Shown here one piece after another: positions 9,949 to 21,622 of a stretch of 64,000 nt of DNA. The translations under genes were made by a program, and so were the position numbers. The DNA comes from Scenedesmus sp. ARA3 (taxonomy: Eukaryota > Chlorophyta > Chlorophyceae > Sphaeropleales > Scenedesmaceae): positions 360,387 through 424,386 of the forward strand of contig RWJK01001821.1 in the NCBI GenBank assembly GCA_004335835.1, written 5' to 3'. Each line of letters opens with the position of its first letter. Within the stretch, counting starts at the first letter, position 1. The notes beneath the pieces are model-generated. The model did no database searches. It was not told where the DNA came from and saw nothing but the letters and a program-made list of their open reading frames with translations.

Positions 9949-12900
9949 ATGGATTTAGATGATCCTTTCAGCGATCCAACGGACAATATGTTGGCTGAGA
10001 CTCCATGGGACGAAGCGTCCGATTTGAACCTGCAGTCGCTAGGTGGAAGAGGATCGGAGCCTCTGCTGCTTCCGAGCCCTTCTTTAGGTTCCCGGGATGC
10101 CGCACAGCAAGGCTTGGGCTTGGCGGGACCCCCGTCACCTTGGCAGCAGCAGCTGTCTGGCAGTTCAGCAGCCGTAGCAGCGGGAGGTCGAGGCTATGGC
10201 TTCGGCACAGGCCGCAAATCATCTATACGATCCTTGCTGGACATGTCTGATGCACCAAACGGGCAAGGCGCAGCAGGCATGGTTGACTTTGGCGCTGCAG
10301 GAGAAGCATCTCCTGCTTGGTTGAAGGCGCCACAAGCAGCAGGAGCAGCAGAGCCATGGGCTAGCCAGCAGCAGCAGAGACTTGCAGGAAACAGCAGCAT
10401 GCTACACCAGCATCAGACGCCGCAGCAGCTGCGTGGTATGATGCCAGTGGCAGGGCAGGGGCTGGTGCCAATGCCGGGCGGCAGCATCTCTGCAGCAATG
10501 GGGCACCCTGGTGCAGGCCATCACCAGCAGCAGCAGCAGCATGGCAATGACACAGAGCAGGACCAGGAGACAGAGGATGAAGCAGACGGCGCAGCTGCGC
10601 CAGGCCAGCAGCAGCAGAAGCGGCAGATGAAGCATGCAAAGCGGACACAGCAGCAGCACTCTGGCAGCACAGCAGCTGGCCAACTGCCGCCGCTGCCTCC
10701 AGATGCCGCGGCAGCAGCAGCAGCAGCACTCGCCAGTGTGGCGCCGCCGACTGTCCCCAAGAAGAAGAGCAGCAGCAGCAAGAAGAAAGATCAAGGGGCA
10801 GGGGGCGGCGGCGGCGGAGGTGGCGGCGGCGGCAGCAGTGCGGCTGGCGGCAGCAGCGCGGCAGCTGCTGCTGCTGCTCCTAGCTTGTGGCGTGCCCCAC
10901 CACTGCCGCGTGAGCCGAAGATTGCAAAGGAGCCTGGGGTAGAGTATGAGGAGTGTTTGCCTCCTGGCCTTCCTTCAAGCACCACAAGGCCACTGCTGGT
11001 GCCCAGTGACCTGTTTCAGCTAGAGGAGCTGAGCAGCATTTTAAATCTAGACACCTGGAACAACGTGCTGGATGAGGCTGACCGCGCAGCGCTGCGCGCG
11101 CTGCTGCCAGGCGGCGGCAGCAGCAGCAGCAACACAGCAGCTGCTGGCACGCCTGCTGCCGCTGCTGATCCAGATGCTACTCCAGGTGCTGAGACACAGC
11201 CAGCTGCTGCTGCTGCTGCTTCCTCACAGGCAGCAGTAGTGTTTGATGAGGCACCGGGTGCAGAGCTCGGCCTGGAAGCGCTGCTGGGTGGCAGCGCCAA
11301 TTTCAATTTCGGCAACTCGCTGGCGCAATTCTGGGCTGATCTGCAGGGCGGCGCGTCAAACCCGCGTGTGCGGCGTACGCAGGAGATGGCGGTGCAGCTG
11401 CGGCAGCAGCTGGCGGCGATGCAGCTGCGGGAGTACCATGACGCGCAGGTGCGGCGGGGGGTGATGCGGTAAGGGTGTATTCTACAGCGGGTACGACTGA
11501 GAGGGGGTGCAAAGCAGCGGCAGGGGCAGTGCAACTGCGGGAGTACCACGAAGCGCAGGTGCGACAGGACAATGGAACATCACATGTGTTGGTGGGGCGA
11601 ATGTGGCGGGTGTGGGTGGGATGCAGCAGCAGCTGGCGGCCATGCAGCTGCGGGAGTACCACAACGCGCAGGAGCGGCGGGAGTTTGTGACAAAATGTCA
11701 CATAACATGCGTTGGTAGGGCGGATGCGGGTGCATCGCCAGCGACTGGGGCGATGCAGCTGCGGGAATACAACGATGCACAGGTGGGCCACAGGGGTAAT
11801 TTGGGGCAAGGGAGTGGGGTGGGGTGGGGTGTGGCAGTGCCACCGGGGGCCAGTGTGGCGGTGCGGCGGTGCGGCAGGGTGGGCCCGAGCCGGTGCGGCG
11901 GTGCGGCGTCATGCTTTGCATGTGCCTTTATGCAGCTGTGGGAGTACCACGATGCCCAGTGACTGCTGCCTCAATGTAATTTCCGCATAAACATCTGCCA
12001 TGAAGGTCACAGTGTCCACGCTGCTGGAGATGCAGCGGCTGTGCGCTGCGCTGCTGCCCATAAGCGCCTCGACAGCATATCAGCTGCATTGTTCTTTACA
12101 ACTGATGCTGCTTCAGCTGAAAAACCCAATGCTGCTGTGCCTGCAGGTGTCCACGCTGCTGGAGATGCAGCGGCTGTGGGCCGCCTTGCTGCCGCAAAGC
12201 GCCTCAACAGCGGAGCGCTTAGCGCTGTGGCGGGCTGCACAGGCGGGCGAGGTGGCCGTGCCAGAATCGCCACGCACAGTAGCGAAGCGCGCGCGATGGG
12301 ATAAAATCGCAGATGCGGATGATGATGGCGATGCTGATGTTGGCGGGCCTGCTAGCGACACCAGGGCAGCAGCAGCAACAGCAGCAGCAGCAGCAGCGCC
12401 AACGGATAGAAGAGCTGCTGCAACTGGCGGCAAGGCAGCTGCAGCAGCGGCAGCGCGCGCAGCTGCTGATGCTGCAGCAGCAGCGGCAGCGCGCGCAGCT
12501 GCTGATGCTGCTGCAGCAGCGGCAGCAGCAGCAGCAGCAGCCAGTGATGCTGGAGGAGGGCTGGTAGGCAGCGGCAGCAGGCAGCAGCTGTATGTGTATG
12601 AAGGTCCTGTGGACTTCAGTAAGAACCCCACCAAGCGGCAGCTGCAAGCACAGCAGGCGGCAGCAGCGGCAGCTGCAGCAGCTGCAATGGGTGGTGTTGC
12701 TGGCCAGCAGCAGCAGCAGCAGCAGCATCCGGGACAGCTTGCTGCTGGGTCGCATGTTGTGCAGGCTGCTGCAGCCGCAGCACACGGCGCGCAACAGCAG
12801 CAGTGGCAGCAGCAACAGCAGCCAATGCAAGCTCTGCAGCTGCTGAACAGCGCGGCTGGTGGTGCAGCAATGGGTGGGCTTGTGCAAGGCGGTCAAGGCC

Positions 12901-13025
12901 AGCTGGGCATTGGTCAAACACCTACGGCAAACCAACTGCAGCAGCTGCAGCAGATACAGGCAGTGCTAGCAGCGCGGCAGGCAGCAGCAGGTGGGGCGGG
13001 AGCGCAGTGGCAGCAGCAAGGGTAG
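9949..13025 (+). CDS. NFRKB/INO80G-like DEUBAD-domain protein
   Basis: NFRKB proteins are subunits of the INO80 chromatin remodeller; their DEUBAD domain binds the deubiquitinase UCH37 (family knowledge). Two exons, 9949-11448 and 12147-13025, join in phase 0 to give 792 residues. Residues about 349-520 align with the NFRKB DEUBAD: PSDLFQLEELSSILNLDTW, a low-complexity insert, then GGSANFNFGNSLAQFW (family: GENFHFGNPLxxW). Across the splice junction LREYHDAQ|VSTLLEMQRLW matches the family's YHNxMVxxLxxLKExW helix, which supports the junction. The rest is disordered: long Gln, Ala, Gly and Ser runs and Lys-rich patches (about residues 265-280). No winged-helix domain was recognised. The donor is a weak CAG|GTGCGG and is followed by four degenerate copies of the same exon end. 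A direct role in INO80 is inferred from homology only. Confidence 0.85.
11419..11959 (+). repeat. array of exon-end copies (LREYHDAQ) in the NFRKB-like intron
   Basis: The 30 bases ending exon 1 (11419-11448) recur at 11529-11558, 11642-11671, 11753-11782 and 11930-11959. The first spacings are 110, 113 and 111 bp, then 177 bp. Each copy still encodes (M/V)QL(R/W)EY(H/N)(D/E/N)AQ. Copies 1 and 3 keep a GT after CAG; copy 2 has GA; the last is followed directly by TGA. Confidence 0.93.
12012..12213 (+). repeat. exon-edge echo: NFRKB-like exon 2 start
   Basis: The first 65 bases of exon 2 (12147-12211) occur at 12012-12076, 135 bp upstream. The frame is kept (VSTLLEMQRLCAALLPISAS against VSTLLEMQRLWAALLPQSAS); five of the seven changed codons are synonymous. 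Confidence 0.92.
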
Positions 13026-14232
13026 CAGTGATAGCTATCCCTGTAGGGCTTCAAACCCTTTTGGCAAGTTGCTGTCACAGCAACTCACAGCTTCAACGGT
13101 TGAAGCTCAAGCAAGTAAAGTTGTGGAGGGTTTTACACTACCCTGGTGTGCATTGGCGCTGTGATGCAGGGATGCAGCTCAGGGCCAACGGCAAGGCTGT
13201 GATGTCAGGGTGACATCTCTTGACCTATCATAGGTCAAGAGATGTTGCATGATGCAAGTTCAAAGCAAAGCTTAGCGGTGGTGTGGCGTGGCATGTGCAG
13301 TGCTGCTGTGCGCAGTTGCAGTGTGCGAGCTTTGTGAGTGCTGGCTTGTTACTACGCAGGACACCACAAGAGATCATGCTTTCCGTCTGCTCGTCCTAAA
13401 CCAATCAAAATACAGGCTGGGGTTCTGCCGCACTGCAGCTAGTGGCTGAGCCCACCAGCCTGTGTGCGCGTGGATGTTGCACACATACTGGCAGTACGGC
13501 AGGACATGACTCTCAAGTGTCAAGCACTCGTCGCTGCGTCGAGTAGGAGACCACCACATTATAATGTATGTATAAATTTCTGGATATATTTGGCTGGCTG
13601 TGCAGGGCAAATCAGCTGTGCACGGCGAAGGGGCGGGAGGTCTGTCACCCACGTGATGGCTCGGGGCAACGGTCCTAACGTGGGCATTGCAGGGAGCACA
13701 CAGACAGAACAATCAAAGTTTCCGTATCGTTTTGTTTGTGGTCCTAAGTGCTTTCATTGCGCTGATGCGAGGCTCGTAGGACGAGCGTGCATACTCCTCG
13801 CTTTCACACTGAAAACCTGGCAGAGCTGCTTGCGGCACGAAGTCCCCACACATTATATTCAGCAACAGTTGCTAGTAGCTGGTGGCATGGCCGTTATGCT
13901 GTCTTCCTCTGTTAAAATCCACCAGCTCCAGTGTCCAATGTAAGCCTACATGCTCCGTCAGCGAGCAGCAGCTGCTCTTCCGAGCTGCAGTACCCACTTG
14001 CCTGTCTTCTCCTGGTCTTTTAATAATAGATTTCCATCGGTGGCAGCATGTCTGACATGTGTTACATGTTTGCAGTTCTGGCAGCAGCCTGCTGCACGGC
14101 TCTGCTGCCAGCAGCAGCAGCAGGCGCGGCAGCACTCCCGCTGCGCTATTAGTCCCAGCACCAAGGCTGCCTACCCATCACACCACCATCTCCTTGCAAG
14201 CACACGTCAGACGGCTAGCAATTGCCCACTTC
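13026..14232. other. intergenic DEUBAD gene - nitrate reductase
   Basis: It holds a perfect hairpin at 13213-13245 and otherwise nothing gene-like. The right part must contain the nitrate reductase promoter; I cannot identify specific nitrogen-response elements with confidence. Confidence 0.5.
13213..13245. other. perfect 14-bp inverted repeat (hairpin)
   Basis: ACATCTCTTGACCT, a 5-base loop (ATCAT), then AGGTCAAGAGATGT. The stem is perfect over 14 bp and lies about 190 bases past the stop of the DEUBAD gene, so it would be in that gene's 3' UTR if the transcript reaches it. Confidence 0.9.
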
Positions 14233-17060
14233 ATGGGCAGGGACAAAGACAGTAACAGCCAGCAGAGTGCTGGCGACAGCAAGGGGCCCAGCCATGTGCA
14301 GATCACTGGCAATGCACCAATAGATCATGCTGCCCTGCCTAATGCTGTGGGTGCTGCTGCTGCTGCCAGCAGCGGAGAAGACCAGCAGCAGGATGCAGCA
14401 CCAGAAGAACCGCCGCTGCATGATGATGACCCCAGCTGGTCATTCCATGAGCCTGCCAGCCATGTTGACCCCAGGTGCGACTGTCGCCTGCTGACCCGTG
14501 CGGCGTGCGTGCCACTGCATGTGCCCAACTATAGCATTTCATGGACACGGTGTTGGACAGAGGGTCCTGCACAGCAGCCCATCATAACTGATATCAACAT
14601 ACACCATACAGGGAGGCGTTGTCCACACCTGCAGGGACAAGGCCACCCCAGATGCTTGGATTCACCCATAATCAAGGAGTCATATGCTGTTGGCGCCTGC
14701 AGGGACAAGGCCACCCCAGATGCTTGGATCAGGAGGAACCCCCACCTCATCAGGCTCACCGGCAACCACCCCCTGAACGCCATCCCACCAGCAGCGCTGC
14801 TGGCAGAGCGCGGCTTCATCACCCCCGTGTCGCTGCATTACGTGAGGAACCACGGCGCAGTGCCACGCCTGGAGTGGCAGTCTCACAAGGTGATTGCCCT
14901 GCTGATGCTGCTGAATCTTTGTTGGGTGACATGTTGATGTTGACGGTGATAACTGGTTTGGTGCTGACAGGCAGCTGTTTGTAAGTTCCATGGAATTGCA
15001 GGCGCGGATAAAGCGCATGGCCAGCCATCCATGCAAGCAGGTTCTGTGCTCTGGCTTGCTGCACTTCGCGGCACTGTCAACATGCACCTCGCTGCGCATT
15101 GGCAACAGCCCTTTTACTTCGCCGCCAAACCAAAGCTCTGCATTCTCGCAGGTAATCATCGACGGCATGCTTGAGCACCCTGCACAGTTATCCATGCTGC
15201 TCGTTGCTGCTCATCGTGCTGCACATTGCTGAGAGCCGCTGTCTGATGCACAACCCTGATGCAAAACAACTTAGGTCACCATAGATGGCATGCTGGAGCA
15301 CCCTGTGCAGCTCTCAATGCAGCAGCTGCTGGCCATGGCCGCGCCAGCCACCATAACAGCCTACATGGCATGCACCGGCAACAGGCGCAAGGAGCTGCGG
15401 GTGCTGAAGCCGCTGCAGGGCAGCGACATGGGCCGCACAGCAGTGGGCAACAGCCAGTGGACAGGTGCGGGGGAGGCTGCTGCTGTTAACATGGAGTTTT
15501 CAGGGTTGTTAAGCGTGTGAAGCAGATGGAAGTAGTCGAACAAACTGATGTGATTTGACGTTGCTGCTGACCAAAGCACTGGCGCTGTGTAGAGGTGCCT
15601 GCGCAGCATTATGTGTATCTGATTTGGCAGTGTGCTGTGCCTGCTGGCGAACAGATCAGCAGCAGGGATACCTTGCCAGTGCCTGAGCATGCGATTGCAG
15701 CGGTTGGCTAGCCACCACCTCTGCAACATCTTGCTGCACCAGTCGGTGTCATGCAACAGGTTTGTGTAGCCACTATGGTGGCGTGGTCATGCCCGCGAAA
15801 GCAACTGGAGTAAAAGAAGGTTGTGCCGCAACCGCTGCACCTGCAGGCGTGCATCTGGCTGCTGTGCTGCAGCAGCTGGGCGTCAAGTCAGTGCAGCAGG
15901 GTGCACGCTGGGTGCACTTTGCTGGGCCTGATGATGAGCTGCCGGGTGGCAGCAGCTACGCCACTTGCCTCGATTTGGAGCACTGCCTCAACCCGGCAAA
16001 TGACGTGCTGCTGGCGTACAAGCAGAACGGCAGGTGGGCTCCACGCTAGCCGAGCTGACTGGGTTATGTTCTACTTGTGTGCATCGGTTGTGCAGTAGCC
16101 GTACAGGCGTTGGCTCACTGGCGCAGAACCACGCTTTGGTGATGTTTGCTGCTGTGTGGCAGTGCGCCGGGTGCAGAATACTATAAGCAAGGGACACTCC
16201 TTGAGCTGAAGGAACACAGTGCAGCTGCAAGACGTGCACATGGCGTAGTAGGATAGGAATGAGTTTTCACAATAGAACTCTCAGGCCCATACCGGGCCTG
16301 TACTTGTCCTTGTCTTCGCGCGAAAGAGCATAGGCTCAAGCAGGCTCGCCTGCTTCTGATGCGTAGGACTTGTAACTTGTGACGTGCACAGGCTCGCCTG
16401 CTGCTGAGCAGCACTGCTCGTGAGCGCTGGCCAGCCTGCCACGACCCCGCTTGCACCCCAAACTGTGTGTGCTGCCTTACAGGCTGCTGACACCTGACCA
16501 TGGCTACCCCCTGCGGCTGTTAGCACCAGGCATTGCTGGTGGCCGCCAAGTCAAGTGGCTCAGCCACATCACCGTCAGTGACAGCCCCACAGCCAACACG
16601 CACCACATCAGGGAGAACAGGCGCTTCCCTGAGTCCCTTGACAGGTGGGGCTGGGCAGTGCAGCAAGCAGCGGAGGCCTGTTTTGGCGGCTGCTAGCGAG
16701 CGGAGCCACTGCAGAAGCTGGGCTGTGCGGTGCAGCCGCTGCAATGCTGTTGGTGACTTTTGCAGCTGGGCACAGCACCAGCAAGCTGTCAACCACCCAA
16801 CTCCTGCGGTGCTTTTACCGTGGTGAAATGTGCTGCGGCGGCTGCTGGCAAGCTACTAGCCAGCAGCAGCAGCAGAAGCTGCAAGGCGTCGGCTGCTATA
16901 CGCTCACGTGTGCCTGTTGCCCCCTGTGCAGGTCAGCTGCAGATGAGGCCGGCTACTTTGACCCAAGCAATGACAGGGCCTACAGCTTTGCAGTGATGGA
17001 GGACTGCATGAACAGCGCCATACTGCTGCCAGGGCACGATGAGCTGGTGCTGCAAAGAGA

Positions 17061-17096
<36 letters not shown>

Positions 17097-20000
17097 TGAG
17101 GGCGAGGGTCTGGCTGCTGATGCTGCTGATGGACAAGAGCCGCAGCTTGTGACTATACAGGGCTACGCTTACACAGGTGATGCGCCTGCCAGGCTAGCTT
17201 GTAGCTGGCTGGTGGAAAGCACTTTTGGAGTGATGGCGACAGACGGCTTATGGACACAGGTTGTGCGCTGAACAAAAGTGCTGCAGTGACACCACATGCG
17301 CCTCACTGTGTGCACCAGGGCAGATGCACGTAGCGTGTGACAGTAAACCTCCGTGTCACACACCACAAGCATTGCCGCTGCATTGCGGAAGTGGGTGGGA
17401 GAGGACGCCAAGCTGTGCACAGCATGCCAGGGCATCTAATGCCAGCTGTTGCCGACAATGTTGCAGGTTTGTTGCTACAGTCTCTGACTCGTGCAATGCT
17501 GCAACAATGCATCGATGCCTGTGCACCTCGCTGCAGGTGGTGGGCGCAGGGTCACACATGTTGAGGTGTCCCTGGATTGCGGTGCCAGCTGGCGGCTGGC
17601 CCCTGTGAGCCACGGCGGGGGGCCCAGCCAGGAAGACAGGGCGGACAACAGCCACCTCAATGCATATGGCAAACATTGGTCGTGGTGGGTTGCACAGGTT
17701 ATACAGTTTGTTTGGAGTGTACTACTGACCTTTCAAGCGATCGACCTGACTGTGCCCTAGTTAAGCCAGCTGGCAGCTGCTCATATCAGTGGTGCTGGTA
17801 TGGCCAGCAGTCACATGAACAATGGGTTCACGGCATAACAGCTGCAGACAATGCACTGCAGGCAATGTGCATCATCACTGCTGCTGCTGCTGCTGGCATC
17901 TGTGCTGTGTGTGCAGGTATGTGTGGGAGCTTGGTGTGCCATTCGATGAGCTGGCTGGGGCACCTGAAGTGCGCTGCAGGGCCTGTGACAGCGCCATGAA
18001 CAGCCAGCCAGAGAGGTGTGCGGCTTGTGGATAACTTGCTGTAACTGTGCATCAAACGTGCAGTGCGTGATGGTGGGGACTCAGCCCTAACCTGCTTTGA
18101 AGGCATCTGCTTCTCCAGAAAGAAGTCAGTGCTGATGTGCTGTTATGGTGCACATGCAAAGTCTCGTCGACCTTATGCAATTGTAGTGATGACACTGCCA
18201 GCTTCCTGCACCAAGGAAGTCTTTGCAGCTCTGTGCAGATGGACCTCCTCAGCGGTAAAATGACCTCCCTGCACACCATGTGGGTGCTGCCGCTGCTGCT
18301 GCTGCTTCTGCTGCCTCCTGCAGGCCCTCCTGGAACTTCTTAGGCTCCATGAACAACAGCCAGTACACAGTGAAGCTGCACACCGAGCACCTGGCAGCAG
18401 ACATTGACAGCAGCAGCAGCAGCAGCAGGCTGGCGCTGCGCTTTGAGCATCCTGTCACTGAGGGGCCAGGTGGCCATGGGGGCTGGATGATGGCAGAGGC
18501 AGCGACAGCAGCAGGTGAGGCGGGCTGGGGATTGGGCGAGTGTGCACACAGCTTCCGCCCTGCTTACATGCTGTTAAATGAAACCTCTCCCTTTACAGCT
18601 GACATTACTCTGGCGGGTGTCGGATTGAGGGCCCAGCTCCACCAAAGCGCCTGGCGCAGAGAGTGCGATCGTTGTTGTGCTTCTGTAATGCTACTTGTGC
18701 CTGGCTTGCTGCCACACTGTGCGCTGTTATATAACATATGCAATCGTGCTGCAGGTGGCGGCGTGGTGGAGTCTGCTGCTGAGCTGCAGGAGGAGGCGGC
18801 CCAGGGCAAGCAGTGGGAGCAGCTGCGGGAGATCAGCATGCAGGAGGTGCGTGCGCAGAATCCTAGCTGTGCTTGCTGCAGCGCAGCCTGATTCTAGCAA
18901 GTCGGAGGCCATCGGCAATTCACAGACACCTGCACGGTCTGCAAAAGGATGCTGTGTGCATGTGCAGGCAGGGAAGCCCCAACACATAGCATCCCACCAG
19001 CACACGTGCTTGATGCATGTAGTGTAGTGTGTGCGCACAAACTTCTGGCTTCGCCAGCTGCAGCGCAGCCTGGTTTCAGCATTCCTGACACAACTGTGTC
19101 TGTGGCATCCGTCCCTTGACAGGGCACAGCGTGCATGCGCGTGCAGGGCACAATATAATCACCCAACACCCCCAGCGCGTGCGTGGTTGGTGCATGCAGC
19201 GCCTTTTGTACTTGATGCTGTGTGTTGCATGCAGGTGGAGCAGCACAGCAGCCGTGAGAAGGGTGTGTGGTTTGTGCGTGACAACAAGGTGTACGATGTG
19301 ACGTCATTTCTCGACAAGCACCCTGGTGGTGCTGCAATCATTGAGAGCCTGGCAGGGCAGAATGCCACCGACGACTTTGACAGCATCCACGACGACAGGT
19401 GAGAATGCATTTACTGTGCTCATTCGTCATTCAAGCATGCGTGTCAGCTTACGTCACTGACGAGTTCGACAGCATCCATGATGGCAGGTGATGTTGTGCA
19501 TAAGCCGCACCAAGCGCCCCAGCAAGGGTGGACTCGTAGAGTGCAACCTGCTGGCTGTTCCCGCTGAACTGTGTGGCACCCCAGCTGACTTGCCTGATGC
19601 ACCTTTCGCTGAGACTGCAGCCGTTAACTGTGCAGCGCCTGTCAGCTAGCTTCACCTGCAATGCATGACATTACATTACATTACATGCGTAGCATTGAGA
19701 GCATCATGCCGCTGTGGCTGCTGTAGGGCGCGGCGCATGAGTGTGCAGTACCTGATTGGCAGGCTGGAGGGTGCCCAACCACCCCAGCACCCTGATCAGG
19801 TGGGTGCAGCTGCTGGGCCCATGCAGCCCCCTGACAGAGTCATGTTCCTGCTTGTTGCTTGAGTTTGTGGAACATGCTTGTGGCTTTAATCTATGGAACA
19901 TGCTCTCCTGCTACACCGTACGGAGAACTCACGCAGGCCGGCCCGCTGCATTGAAACTTTGCTTGAAGCAAGCTGGCGGACGCTCTAGTTGTAATGAATC

Positions 20001-21253
20001 ACTTTGCTTGGCACTGCCGGTGCGCATGCAGGCGGCCGCCAAGCAGCAGCACAAGGCTGCGCTGGGCCCCCAGGTGGCATTGAACCCACACAAGCGGCAG
20101 ACCTACCAGCTGGCTCATAAGGACAACGTCAGCCACGACACACGCCAGTTCAGGTGAGGTCGCACTGCAGCAGCTCGATTCTGGTGCAGGTTGCTGCCCG
20201 CTGCACAGTGGGGTCGCCCTGGTGAGTGCTTGATTGAAAGCAGGCATCTGGCATTTCAGAGTTGTGCGCTATCTCAAACAGCAGTAGCCAGCAGCCTGCC
20301 ATGCGCCAAGGTTGTAGGAGGCGCCACATGGCTGAGAACCCCGAGCACACCGTGCCGCTGCCTGCTGCATGTCTTTGCTGCCGTTCAGGTTCGCGCTACA
20401 TGCCACATGGCTGCTTGCATTATGCGCCCACATCGTGCCGCTGCCACACAGTGCCTGCTGCGTGCCTTAGCTGCCCTGCAGGTTTGCTCTGCCCACCCTG
20501 CAGCACCGGCTGGGCCTGCCTGTGGGCAAGCACATCCAGCTGTACGCAAACATTGGAGGGGAGGGAGTGGTGCGGCCCTACACACCGACAACCTTGGACA
20601 ATGAGCTGGGTCACTTTGACCTAGTGGTGAAGGTGTACCCGCCGGCACCACCCAAATACCCACAGGTGTGTGGGCGGAACCGCTGTGCTGGTTTGTGGTG
20701 GCCATGTAGTGCGAACTCGTTGTGCCTGCTGCTGGGGGCGCGGGCAGCTTGCTGAATATGCGTAGACTTGAACAGCATTTGATTTGCAGCACCTGCTGCG
20801 GCAGCATTGTGTAACCCTGCTGTGGTGCCTGCTGGCCAACATAAAGCAGATTTGCGGGTCATCGCGGCTTCATCAGGACTGCAGACTGCCATGACAAGTA
20901 TGACAGCGGCAGGCTCCTGTTTCTGTTGCTCTGAGAAAGAAGTGTGCCTGCTGCTTGCATGCTGCAGGGTGGCAAGATGAGTCAGTACCTGGACAGCCTG
21001 GCAGTGGGGGACACTGTCGAGGTGGGATGCAGCCCAGCCTGCAGGATGGCAGCAGCACGCTGCACAGTGCCAGCAGCACCATGCTTCCGCAGCACGATGC
21101 TGCTACGCCATGGCTGGCCAGCTTGTAGAGCTGGCTCGATTGTGGCAGCTGCACATGCCTCTCCAGCGAACATGGTACCACACTGGTGTAGGAGGGGCAT
21201 CACACTACCTCGTTTATGCGCGCGCCTGCAGCGAGCTCAGACACTGCTGCTGC

Positions 21254-21311
<58 letters not shown>

Positions 21312-21587
21312 TGTGCAGGTACGGGGCCCTGTGGGTGATGTCGAGTACCACGGCCGGGGGCGGCTGACTTTCAAGGACGCCTCCTTCCAGGTGACACATC
21401 TGAACATGATGGCAGGAGGCACCGGCATCACTCCACTGTACCAAGTAATCAAGGTGAGGCAACCACAAACAATGGTCGCTTCATTGCTTTTGAAATAGTA
21501 TTGCTGTAGCTAGCCTGCTAGCTAGCTAGCTAGCTGGCAGCTGCCATCAATGCAAATCCCCAGCTGTTGCTGCCACCGCTGCTGCTG

Positions 21588-21622
<35 letters not shown>

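Noticed and set aside
12113..12935. Overlapping minus-strand frames inside the DEUBAD gene
   Set aside because: They are low-complexity shadows of poly-Ala/Gln coding and have no domain.
14059..14232. N-terminal extension of nitrate reductase
   Set aside because: The frame is open, but the sequence is not conserved in the family and the enzyme is cytosolic, so the ATG at 14233 was preferred.
14976..14981. Six-base microexon CTGTTT before a GTAAGT donor in nitrate reductase
   Set aside because: Joining exon 2 directly to exon 3 gives a gap-free alignment with plant enzymes; adding Leu-Phe would insert two residues.
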